Assembly: GCA_001599595.1 (NCBI GenBank)
Contig: BCHH01000008.1
Coordinates: 1,098,220 to 1,162,219 of the forward strand
Source of the DNA: Beverwykella pulmonaria
Taxonomy: Eukaryota; Ascomycota; Dothideomycetes; Pleosporales; Melanommataceae
Reading direction: 5' to 3'
DNA length: 64,000 bases
Each line of letters starts with the position of its first letter. Positions within the stretch are counted from its first letter, which is position 1. A program made the translations under genes and the position numbers. Shown one piece after another: positions 1-10,793 of this stretch. The notes below the pieces were generated by a model. The model did not search any database and was not told the DNA's origin. It was given only the letters and a program-made list of their open reading frames with translations.

Positions 1-462
1 GATAGTGTCTGCAAATGCCGCCTCTATCTTCGCGCTGGTCTCGTATTCGATTTCGACCCTCTTGACACCACGGATGCCAAGAAGCGCCTTCGCGATGGCT
101 TTTTCAGTGCTGTTGACTTTGAAGGGCAGATTAGCTTTCTCTTCGACCATCAAGCCGCCAGCCATGAGCCTGTGGAGTTTGTTCTTAACGTCGTAGGAGA
201 CCGCAGGAGATACAAGCGTATAGTTATACTACGAGAAGACTATGCTTCCACAGATGACGAGCTTGATACAGTCAAGCTTGTGCGGGTTGGAGCTATCAGG
301 GCGGGGGCGGAAATCGTTTAGTGCGATGACCAAGAAGTCGTCGTAGTACTCAGAGTAGCTGCTCGCGTTGAGGTGGATCTCCACGGTTTGCGTATTGCTG
401 ATGCGGTTATTCACAGCAGTTGCAAGATGAAGGAAAAGATTTGCATTCGATCTCAGATGCTG
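1..462 (-). CDS. Possible 3' part of an unidentified gene, cut by the window edge
   Basis: I do not recognise this gene. On the minus strand a GC3-rich frame is open from 462 to 232, meets one TAG at 231-229, and is open again in the same frame from 228 to the edge. A candidate 63-nt in-frame intron (GT near 232, CAG near 170) would remove the stop and join the two blocks. The translated text is hydrophilic and protein-like, with a stretch reading LNASSYSEYYDDFLVIALND and a later lysine/glutamate-rich part. The codon-aligned plus-strand frame is also open from 1 to 318, so strand assignment is uncertain; I favour minus for its higher G/C at third positions. The start, upstream exons and function are unknown. 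Confidence 0.3.
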
Positions 463-1405
463 CTACGGTGTGATGTGGATCTCTCGTACATAGAGCTACA
501 GTGGGGATTGCTGACTGATCTGCGAAAGATACATTTTTCACCTTTACTGTACCTTTTGCACTAGACGGCCGCTTGATCGCACTTGAGTTGAGTTACAAGC
601 AGGGGTCCTCCGCTGTAGGAGTAACCATTACGGTGGTGGCATTGATTGGGGCTCTCTCGACCTTCTCTTGCGCGGAACCGGGACAGGAGTTTGCTTGGTG
701 TTTGAGGAAGTGTTGAGAACAAGTCCGATTTTTGGTGCTCTATCTTGTGGAAGCAGTGGGCCAGAAGGAGGAGCATGCCCCAAGCGGCTACTTCAGGCGG
801 CACCAAGATGAGACTGTCATTCTCGCCAGGAGTTGCGGATCCTCAAGCCTTCCGGGACGCACTCGACCTTGTAGTCCACATAGAGGGTCGTGGAAGTGAA
901 AAAGTTGAAACTTAGGAAATATAAGGGTTATGTGTTGGGAATGACGTGAGAAGACGAAGCAGCGAAGCAGTGAGAAGAAAAGTTTAAGAGGGCGATGTGT
1001 CAGACCTCTTTTTATCGGCGAGCTCAACTTGGGAAAGGAGTAAATGAAAATGCTCAGTGTTCTACAACGTTCGAGCACACGATGAGAAAATATGATTATC
1101 GAGTTGTGGATGCTCACCGTTTCATGGTTGCTGTACAATCGTACGATAAGACCATAGTATATTCCAGGCAACGCGCGCTCCTTTCACCTGTCACCAAATT
1201 AGGTTTTCCACAAGTATACTCAAGAAAAGTTTTTGCCCTAAATAGCTCTGCCTCATCTTCTGGGCCAGTATAGTAATTGTATATTATGCGTATTCGACTG
1301 ACAGCTGGTAGAAGTGAGCAGCTTCTGGCTTACGAGATGGAATATCTCGTGCATTACCAAGAATGACCGAAGAATTTTAGAGAATACCCGTTGACCTGCT
1401 TCGTT
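463..1405. other. Intergenic, no supported gene
   Basis: Only short overlapping ORFs on both strands, none with recognisable protein features or convincing splice partners. It may hold 5' exons of the left-edge fragment and the 3' UTR of the hypothetical gene at 1406-2982. Confidence 0.5.
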
Positions 1406-2982
1406 CTAGAAGTTTCCTCGCTCACTTCTAGACTTTGCATCTGCCTTCTCGTATGCTCTCCACCACAGTGCTATATTCGCCGCAACCAACAAGTCCATCA
1501 TCTTCAGCCCCTCGTCTTCAATGATGAGTTTCCCTAGTTTTGCTTGCTTGCCACCGAATCCTCCTCCAGCAAACTCTTGCCCTAGTGATAGATCTAAGCG
1601 ATCAAGGGAACTTCTTCCTTCCTCAGTACCGCCGCTCCTGTAATCTCCCACAGACGAATTGTGGCGACTATGACGAGGTCGATGGAAAAAGGAGGATCGT
1701 TTCGTCGACTCCTCGCCTCTTGGTGTAGAAACCTTTGAGCTGCTTGGAAGGTTGAATCTTAGTTCGCTAACAGACATGGACACCGGGGGGGCTCCTTGGA
1801 GTCCGGGAACAATGTGCCGGCACTGCAGAGTTGATTAGTTTTATGGTCAACCCTTGGCAAGTGCTCATGACTAACTTTCAGTGAACCTCCACCCATTCCT
1901 GTGGTGAACTCGCAACGCCCGTTCCATGGACTCATGAATACGTAGCCCCGAAAGCTGGATTGCTGAATGGTGCTATATGCTTGGTCATCTCGAGTTAGAA
2001 ACGGGGACACATTAGGAGCACGAAGGTCCATGGATGACCTCTCTCGCTGCCAGCCTTCTAAACTGCTTCTAGGACTTTGACGTGCTATGGGTGAATCGTT
2101 CGAGTTGATCTTTCGGTGACCAAAAGACGCGTTAGAATATTTCGACCCTTCCAACCACACCCGTCGGCAAAAAACACTTTCCTCCCCCTCCGTCTGCGTA
2201 TTCAGGGGAGCTCCGGACATGTCAGGCGGGGGAGCAAGTACTGGATTATATGATCTCACCGAGAGATCACTGGGGCGAGTAGCGAGATAGGGCATCACTC
2301 CGTCCTGAGAGTTGTTTATGAATTTGGAGTAGCCAGGATTGGTGATCTCAATGTAAACTGGCGCCCCTGCTCTCTTCTTCGGGTCCAGGGTGCCGAGTGT
2401 TGAAGACGACACTTCTACGACAGGTGAGTCCTTGATGGAAGCAACGTTCCACTGAGCACTAGACGCGGGATCGCGCCGAATAAGCGTAAGAGATGTTTCT
2501 GTAGGATAGACTTGCTCGGATGGTCTGCGTGGTGGAAGTGGCGGCCTGTCATTCTCTTCTCGACATCGGATTGAGTCCTCAGAACGACGAAGATTGTAGT
2601 CAGGGCCTAACATTCCGGGGGATCGCTGAGAGTAGTTTGCGGCGCTGACATTTTGCCGGTTGTCGATATCAATGACTGGTGCCAGGGTTCCAGGCACTGG
2701 TTTCCGCTTGGGAGCACCAGGTAAACCAGAAGGTGCAAGAGTAGATGGAATGGCCTTGCGTTGAACCAACGGCGCTGGCGGTCGGTCTGCAGAGACTGGA
2801 GAGTGCTCTTCGTACTCTGATCCGGGAGGAGGGCCGAGAAGTCGGCCGTCTTCTGGTTGCTCTACATGCACGAAATAGAGAGAGCTCTGGATATCCTCCG
2901 CGGTGACCACTTTCTCTCGGGGTTTCATAGGGGTAAGAAAAACATCTGAGATGCCATTAAGTCCATATTTTGGAAAACTCAT
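1406..2982 (-). CDS. Proline/serine-rich hypothetical protein, two exons, about 507 aa
   Basis: Function unknown. The model joins exon 1 (2982..1876, 369 codons) to exon 2 (1822..1406, 138 codons plus stop) through a 53-nt intron (1875..1823) with GTTAGT donor, CTAAT branch region and CTGCAG acceptor. Phase is 0 on both sides. Without splicing exon 1 runs to a stop soon after a C-rich tract, so the two blocks otherwise look like separate ORFs. The protein starts MSFPKYGLN and is mostly low-complexity and probably disordered. It has an SH3-ligand-like proline motif (RPPLPPRRP, residues 146-154), repeated short TLAP segments, and a more ordered C-terminal block around the splice junction (GRCEFTTG...SLK|CRH...SELRFNLPSSS). 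There is no signal peptide or membrane segment. It lies head-to-head with RRP14. It may be a signalling or cytoskeletal adaptor, but only the proline motif suggests this. Confidence 0.75.
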
Positions 2983-3755
2983 GAGGCAGCCGTACCTCTG
3001 CTGCCAGGCACTCGCGCGATATACAGCACTAATGGCTCATGCTTCACGTGTGTGGGGTTTCTCGGATACGCTGGCGGATTGGCCGCAAGCGCTGTGAGGG
3101 TAGACAATGATCTGGCTTCGACGGCTGGCAACGACATGGCAGCAACCGACGAGAAGACGATGAGAGAAGATGAAAGAGAGGAGAAACGGAGTTGCTACTT
3201 TTGGCCGTAGACGTTGGAGGTCGATTGATACAAGATATGGCGCCGTTAAGGTAGACAGGTCCTTTACTGTATTGCCACGAGTGTCGCCTCATATGCCATA
3301 TGTGTGGTGGCCAAAGGCAGGGCTAAAAGCAGGGCTGAAGATGGGGTTGCGTGGACAGCGTACGTTGTGGCAGTGCAATTGCGAATGGGTTGTTTCAGCT
3401 TCACCTTACGTGGGCGTGAGCTGTGAGACCACCACGGCAGCGGTAAGCAAAAATGAATTGCTTAAGATGCGAAAGGACGGAGCAGAATGCTGGAGGTGAA
3501 TAGGTCAGGCTCAGCCTAGCGAGGTCTGGTGCACTGGAGCTGGGCCTCGTGCTCGCTCATTGGTTGAAACATAGCGCCGTCCAAAAAGGCGGTCGCTGGC
3601 CTTGGCGCCAAAAGTTCTAATTTTCCGCACTGAGACTTTCCATCACGGCACACGACATCGCCAGACCTCTCCACGCCGCGCTGCAACTGCACAGCTTTTT
3701 CGAACTGGGTCAAATTTCATACCAACAGTAGATCTGCGCTACCAATACCGCCAAC
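2983..3755. promoter_or_regulatory. Divergent intergenic region, hypothetical gene / RRP14
   Basis: 773 nt between the two divergent start codons. It contains short ORFs only, and I could not assign a defined core promoter element. Confidence 0.5.
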
Positions 3756-5422
3756 ATGGGCGACGATCTCGAGGTGCGCAGCAAGAAGGCACCCCGCAAG
3801 CCCTTTGGGTCGCTAACGGAAAACGCCAGGCGCGATTGAAGAGCCATGCCCGAGCGTTCGAAGGGCTTATGTCGTTGATCCCCGCTGAGAAATACTATGG
3901 AAAGGACTCGAGTATAACAAGCGTATGCCTTGTCTGAAGTACACACCACTGAATGCATACTAAAGGTCTTCCCGTACAGACACAATGGCAGAAGACCAAG
4001 AAGCAGAGCAGGGAAGAGCGACAAGCTGCCAAACGAGCGAAGCTGGATCCTGCCTCACACAAGTCCGCCCAAGATGTCATGGATGACAATGCACGGAAGC
4101 GGAAGCGCGAGCTCGAAGGCGACGATTCTTCAGACTTGGACATGGACATCGAGAAAGAGAAGCCTTTGGAAGGGCTGAAGGCTGCGAAGGCAAAGAAGCA
4201 GAAGACAGCTAAAGACTCGGATCTGGAGCCAACGTCGGACAAAATAACCAAGGCTGGGGACGATGACGATACAGAGCTTCCACGAGCGAAGATAAAGGCG
4301 GATAAGAGGAAACAGAAGCTCGAGAAAAAGAAGGAAAAGCTCGCCAGGAAGAAACAGGTGCATGCCACAACGAGGGTGCAACAAGAAGAGTTTAGTATGG
4401 AATTGGGTAGCGCAGAGGAGGTTGAACACGAGGATGAGGAGGAACATGCGGAAGACGAAGACGAGGAAGACCGTATCCAAGCTATCGATGTGAGCGGCCT
4501 GGTTGAAGAGGGTCAGTCCACAGCTACCCCTTCCGCTACCATTTCCAACGCCTCGACAGCATCGGTCGTCTCCGCCGCCTCGTCCTCATCGTCAATGATA
4601 CCTCCCTCCGCTGAGGATGTCCCTCCGAAGAAGGAAAATAAGCCTTTCAAATACGACCCAGAAAAACATGAAGCGTTTCAATCCCGGCTAACAGCGAAGC
4701 TCGAGGCTATGCGAGCGGCAAGAAAAGCCGACGGACCAAACGGGCGGCCTGCGAGGAACCGAGCAGAACTCATCGAGGCACGGCGGAAAAAGGAGGCAGA
4801 CCGAAAGGCCGCCAAAAAGGCCAATCGCCAGCTTGCTAAAGAGGACGAAGAGCGTCTAAAAGCAGAAGAGCAGCTTGCACGTTTGCGCGGAGGATCGGGA
4901 TCCCCCTCATTATTTCCGATGCGATCATCGCCAGAACACGAGCGTAACCTCGCCTTTGGTAGAGTAGCATGGGAGGATGGAAAGCAGTTGGATACCAACC
5001 TTACCGGATTCCTCGAGTCCAGGAAGAAGAAAGGCCGATCGGACCCAAAGACGGCGCTTGAGGCTGCAGAGAAGAAGAAGGCGCGGCTTAATGGGCTCGA
5101 TGAGACTAAGCGTAAGGACATTGAAGAGAAGGATTTGTGGCTCACTGCGAAGAAGCGGGCTCAGGGGGAGAAGGTCCACGATGACCCAAATTTGCTGAAG
5201 AGAACTCTCAAACGACAAGAAAAGGCCAAGCAAAAGAGCAAACAGGAGTGGAAGGATCGGCTGACTAGTGTGGCGACGGGCAAGTACATGAAGCAAAAGA
5301 AGCGGGACGAGAACCTGAAGAAGCGGAAGGAGGAGAAGGGCTCCAAGGGGAAAAAGGCTAAGAAGCCAGGGAAGAAAGTGAAAAAGCGGCCGGGATTTGA
5401 AGGGACCTTTAAGGGTAAATAG
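3756..5422 (+). CDS. RRP14: Ribosome biogenesis protein RRP14 / SURF6 family
   Basis: Nucleolar protein needed for pre-rRNA processing and assembly of both ribosomal subunits. Three exons: 3756..3773 (18 nt, MGDDLE), 3830..3922 and 3980..5422, giving 517 aa. Intron 1 (3774..3829) has a CGCTAACGG branch region; intron 2 (3923..3979) has a GTATGC donor and TACTAA branch. The first two exons supply the family's conserved N-terminal motif (ARLKSHARAFEGLMSLIPA, then YYGKD), which a start at the long ORF's first ATG (3953) would lose. The middle is acidic and serine-rich. The C-terminal third (about residues 270-500) is the lysine/arginine-rich SURF6 domain with NLAFGRVAWEDGKQL, LLKRTLKRQEKAKQKSK and W(K)DR segments, ending in a basic nucleolar-type tail. 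Family membership is confident. Confidence 0.93.
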
Positions 5423-5833
5423 AGTGATTGAATGCTGAAGCTATGCACAACGAGTACTATTTGGGCATATAGACCTGGCTGGTATTTGTGTGGCCGATTC
5501 GTGTGTCTGAATTCCCATCGTCTTTGCATTTGTGGAATTGCATTGGAAGAAGTACAAGCTCTTATATAATCGGGTTCCTCCAAACTCCAAATCATGACAA
5601 GTTGCCGATTCATCTGACTAGCATGCTTAGTCCAACACGATGACAGAGCATGTTTCGAAGCATCTTGGACCTTTTTTTTAAGATCTTCGCTATACGATGA
5701 GGTTCTCCACACCGGCCATATGAAGAGGTTATGGGTCTTGGAGTGATGCACAAATGAAATCAAGAATCTGTTGCTGAAACTAACTTCTTCTCTAATATTT
5801 ACACATCTTCGCCCTGGTTCTTCTTTCTCTCAG
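5423..5833. other. Convergent 3' region, RRP14 / NDUFS8
   Basis: 411 nt between two converging stop codons. No gene seen; presumably 3' UTRs and polyadenylation sites. Confidence 0.5.
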
Positions 5834-6648
<815 letters not shown>

Positions 6649-7040
6649 TGTGGGCGCTGGAAGGTCGCGAGGTGGGTGTCGTTGAAGAGATGTGAGGTTG
6701 TCGTTGGCGTTCAAGGTGTTCGGCTTCCCTCAAACGGGTCTGCTGTGATTGGTTACTTTGACTAAGATGGTCGTCGACGTCAAAATCAATGAGCAGCGAA
6801 AAAAAGGCCGCAAGGGACGTATGGATCAATAGAAAATGACTAGACTGGAGCTAATTTTTGATTAGAATTCGCCCATCTCAACATGTGTTCATATGTCTAT
6901 TACATTCTTTGCCTGGCCCTCGAAGTTGAAGCCCGTGACGGTGACTAAGCAAACTGCCGGCTTGAGCTTCGCAAGAGAACTTCACTTACCCTTCCACAAC
7001 TTCTCTCATCCTCGCCTCAGCAACCCAGACCCCGCCCACA
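6649..7040. promoter_or_regulatory. Shared promoter of two complex I genes
   Basis: 392 nt separate the ATGs of NDUFS8 (-) and ACP (+). An ATTGG (inverted CCAAT, HAP-complex type) lies at 6748-6752, 100 nt before the NDUFS8 start. A CCAAT box is a common motif, so its role is inferred from position and from the respiratory function of both genes. Confidence 0.55.
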
Positions 7041-7720
7041 ATGTTCCGAACAGCCCTCCTCCGATCGGCAAAGCAAGCCATTCGCGCCGCACCCCGGTGT
7101 CAAACCCCAATTGCTCGTCCCGCCGTGCGAAGCTCACTCTTCCAACCTAAGCAAATTACCCCCGCCGCATACTTTCAGGCAGTACGATGCTACTCAGCGT
7201 CCGCTGGCCTTTCAAAGGAAGAGGTTCAGGGCAGGATAATGGACCTGTTGAAAAATTTTGACAAGGTACTGATGTGGTATAGTGGGTAGACGCAATCAAT
7301 AGCTAACACAGATTTAGGTTCAAAACACATCGACGGTATAGCATCTAAATTTGCCCGGAGAGTTGAATGAAGACTCACAAGTAGCAGCTGAACGGAGAAT
7401 CGCACTTCCATAACGATCTCGGTCTTGACAGTCTCGATACTGTGGAGGTAGTCATGGCGATTGAGGAGGTTAGCGATAACGGCATGAGTTCAATTAATAG
7501 TCACATCTGACAGGATAACAGGAATTCAGCATTGAGATCCCAGACAAAGAGGCGGACGCCATTCACAGCGGTATGCGAATGAAGTGCCGCGTGAGAACCA
7601 CATGCTGATATCTACACAGTCAAGCAAGCAGTGGACTATATCCTTGCCCAGCCCGATGGTAAGACTGTTCACATATCTCTGGCCCCGAAACCAGTAGCTA
7701 ATTGACCTCTAGCGCACTGA
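7041..7720 (+). CDS. NDUFAB1: Mitochondrial acyl carrier protein (complex I NDUFAB1 subunit)
   Basis: Carries 4'-phosphopantetheine-bound acyl chains for mitochondrial fatty acid/lipoate synthesis, and is a structural partner of LYR proteins in complex I. Six exons: 7041..7265, 7318..7335, 7388..7468, 7522..7570, 7620..7658 and 7713..7720, with five introns of about 49-54 nt, for 139 aa. Residues 1-50 are an Arg/Ala-rich presequence (MFRTALLRSAKQAIRAAPR). The modification motif DLGLDSLD is intact, with S96 as the phosphopantetheine site; VEVVMAIEEEFSIEIPD and AVDYILAQPDAH match the ACP helices. Exon 2 is only 18 nt and the last coding segment 8 nt. The exon 3 acceptor is a TAGCAG tandem site, so a one-glutamine longer form (exon start 7385) is possible; I chose 7388 because it fits family length. 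Confidence 0.94.
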
Positions 7721-8406
7721 GTGCTTTAGACGGAAGGAACCGTTAGATATGAAAGACAATGAGTGGGGAAATGGGTAGTCGGGAGTTATTCCGACGTTGT
7801 TATATATATTCCACTGCCTGTAAAACACTCGCCTGGAATGGCATCTCGCAAAATCTCCATTTGAATTTTATGTTGACCGCTTCTGAGTGACTTTTGACCC
7901 TCAGCTAAAATATGCCTACCCGTATCCGCATCTCGCCTGCCACAATTTTAATTACAATGTGTGATCCTTCGAGCACCGCAAGGCAGACATGTGCTTTAAC
8001 ACACTGCTGCGGCTCTGGAATCTCTCCCCGTATCCAACCTCCAGTAGGTAGGCATACGTGGTCTACTGCGCCTGCTTGCTGTGATCCTTTGGGGCAGCCC
8101 GTCCTCCGAATTGGGGGCCTGCTCTCCACGCCAAGACAGACGAGCGTACAACTTGGACCTTCACCGATAGAGCTGTCTTACCAAAACACCACCCCCAACT
8201 CGTACAAAGCCATTGCCATACCCCCTATCCTCCGCGCATCAAGTACTGCTCGCACGTGTCCTTCACTCGTCCTTCACAGCTCAACGTAATCCAGCCTTCC
8301 ACGCATGCCCGAGCGCCTGACGCATTACCCCTGCGCTCATTGAGCGCCTCACCCATAATTCCAACAAAGGCACCAAACCCCACCACTCAGTGCAGCACCA
8401 CCATTT
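7721..8406. other. Intergenic upstream of VPS74
   Basis: 686 nt holding the ACP 3' end and VPS74 promoter. A 125-codon ORF (7912..8289) has no recognisable protein features and I do not call it. Confidence 0.45.
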
Positions 8407-9633
8407 ATGGCTTCCACGACGTCTGGCCTGACGCGCCGGAGAGGAGGCGCCGCAGGAAATAATGCGGACGACAACGATGGCAGCCGGGTCAGTTCGCCAG
8501 TGCCTAAAAGGACCGACGACCGCACGCCGGAGACCTCGTATGAGAACTCAGCAAATGGACACAAGATCGCGTTCGACCCGCGGGATATCAGCGAGAGCGC
8601 GGAGAGGAACAAGCAGCCGAAGTTGACGCTCATGGAGGAGGTGATTCTAATGGGGCTGAAGGACAAACAGGTAGGTTACTTTGGCTAAAGTTCCAATCGA
8701 GCTAAGCTAACACCATGGCTAGGGATATCTCTCCTTCTGGAACGACAACATATCGTACGCGCTCCGTGGATGTATAGTCATAGAGCTGGCGTTCAGGGGG
8801 CGCATAAGCATGCAAAAGGACTCGTCGCGGCGGCGGTTCCCTCTCGCCGATCGGGTCATCGAGGTCATTGATGAGACTCTAACGGGTGAGGTGCTGCTGG
8901 ATGAGGCTTTGAAAATGATGAAGTCAAGCGAGAAAATGAGTGTCAATTCCTGGATTGACCTCATGAGTGGTATGTTACTCGGACCCCCGAGCAAACTCCA
9001 TTTTGGAAGCACGGACTAATATTGATTGTACAGGCGAGACATGGAATCTCATGAAGATCGGCTATCAGCTAAAGCAAGTGCGCGAACGTTTGTGCAAGGG
9101 CCTCGTCGACAAAGGCATCCTGCGCACTGAGAAGAAGAACTTCCTCCTATTCGACATGGCTACCCACCCGGTTGCTGACGGCGGCGCGAAGGAAGAGATC
9201 AGGCGACGAGTCCGGACGGTTCTCACTAACCGCACGGTCGTCCTTCCGCCCAGCCAATTCCTCCCGGAAGAGATGGAATTCAGATACCTCCGAACAATTA
9301 CTATGGTCTGCGCTGCTTATGCAGCGAATGTTCTCGAGAATGCTTTGACAACCCTTGGACATGAGGCACGGGAGCGTGCCTTTGCTCAGGTAGATGAGCT
9401 GCTGGCCGAGTACTCGCAGTGGCCTTTTGCGCGGAGAACTGGAGGCTCTGCAGGCGTTGGCGCCAACCTGGGTCAAGTGATCAACGACGAGGTCAACAAC
9501 GGCAAAGACAAGGAATTGCAGCTTGAGGTGAGCTACCTGTGAGCTAGTACTGTGGAATAGACTGCTAACAATTACTTAACAGGTGGTGGCGGCATGTCTA
9601 AACGTCTTCACAAGGCTCGACTCCCTTCTCTAA
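8407..9633 (+). CDS. VPS74: Vps74 / GOLPH3 family PI4P-binding Golgi protein
   Basis: Peripheral Golgi protein that binds phosphatidylinositol 4-phosphate and retains glycosyltransferases through their cytosolic tails. Four exons: 8407..8670, 8723..8969, 9034..9527 and 9583..9633 (introns 52, 64 and 55 nt), giving 351 aa, close to the yeast protein. After a basic, disordered N terminus (RRRGG near residue 10) comes the GPP34 domain from about residue 73 ([33 protein letters not shown]). Within it are [23 protein letters not shown] and ending [16 protein letters not shown], both diagnostic. No membrane segment, as expected. The last exon is only 17 codons, so the long open frame alone would truncate the protein. 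Confidence 0.95.
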
Positions 9634-10793
9634 AGTAGCCATAGTTGCGATGAAATCAGCTGAAAGTTAAATACCTCATGGGGCACGTTGGGCCCCTTCT
9701 GATCCTCCCATATGAAAAAAATCGACAACCAAACAAATAGAGGAGAGGGGCCAGACTAAGATTTGGAGCATGCTTGCATCAGAATGGCTCGTGGAATGCG
9801 GGGCCAGCCAGCTAGTCTGAGTCTGAGACATCTGACTATTCTTCTTCTCGTTTATATCTCTAGCGTTTTCCTTGAACAGTAACTACGGAGGGTTACCTGG
9901 CGTCCTGGCCAATTCTTCACACACGGGTGTATTAGCAACGGGCCTTCTCTTCTTTCCTGAACGGATGGACTAATGTTATAAAATGCAAGCTCTATATGAC
10001 TGCTTCTCCTATTCTACCAATGGATATCGTGTTAGGCTATAATTGTCTTACACATATAATGCAATGCTTGGCATTGTGTCACGTGAGCTCCACGAACTGA
10101 TCTGTTACAATGTGGAAAGTTGACAGGTAGCAAATAACAATACATCAAAGCAGAGAAAGCCGACCAGAACGACGCCTGTCGGCTGTCAGAGAACGTTGCG
10201 GGGCGTCGAGCTGCTGTTCTTCGCTGTCGCCGTGCGTCTCGCCCGTTCTAGCTCGTCTCGGCGTTTTCCAAGGTTAGGCGGCAAAACCGCCAACATTGAA
10301 GTCACACCCAAATCAACGAACGGCAGTCCGAGACGCTTATTCCCCCGCCGCGGCCGCCCGAACACCCTGGGAACAGGAGCCCTTTGGACCGCTTTGCTCT
10401 TTCCGGGACGCCTGTCTTCCCGCTTGCTGAAGCCGTACCCGACAGCTGCGCACTTGATCGGCAGCACCTCCCTTCAGCCAAACACACGCCCAGCCCACCC
10501 AGTGACGACGCGCAAATTGCATGAGCCATCGGTATGTGTGCCCTCTACACCTCGTGCGCCCTACTCCGTGATGCTGTCGCGATGGCCACCGTCCGCTGGA
10601 GATGACCGGTGTTGTCGCCGTCGACCCCCTTGTTGTCGTGTTCCTCGAAACTGACCTCCATGCTGACACAACCCCCAGCCCACGAGCAACCTCACATCGC
10701 GCGACTTTATGTGCCGGCCCTAACTGAGCACTTCTGTTCAGGGCACGTCTGGCACCGACCGCACCTGTTACGCGCGACATCACCAACTCCGCC
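9634..10793. other. Long intergenic region upstream of the SNF5-family gene
   Basis: 1160 nt. It contains overlapping medium ORFs on both strands near 10190-10650 that are Arg/Pro/Ser-rich and look like composition artefacts of a GC-rich leader. No recognised gene, and most of the right half is probably the promoter and 5' UTR of the gene at 10794. Confidence 0.45.

Noticed and set aside
1406..1783. Separate 125-codon minus-strand gene
   Set aside because: It opens only with a GTG and is exactly the second exon of the hypothetical gene once the 53-nt intron (1875..1823) is removed.
3895..4368. Apparent hydrophobic 157-aa minus-strand protein
   Set aside because: Antisense of the charged RRP14 coding region; the Phe/Ser/Leu runs are an artefact.
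3953..5422. RRP14 starting at the long ORF's own ATG
   Set aside because: This start lies inside an intron; the conserved N terminus is upstream in two small exons joined in phase.
10196..10654. 152-codon plus-strand ORF upstream of the SNF5-family gene
   Set aside because: Arg/Pro/Ser-rich with no recognisable motif; more likely leader sequence.
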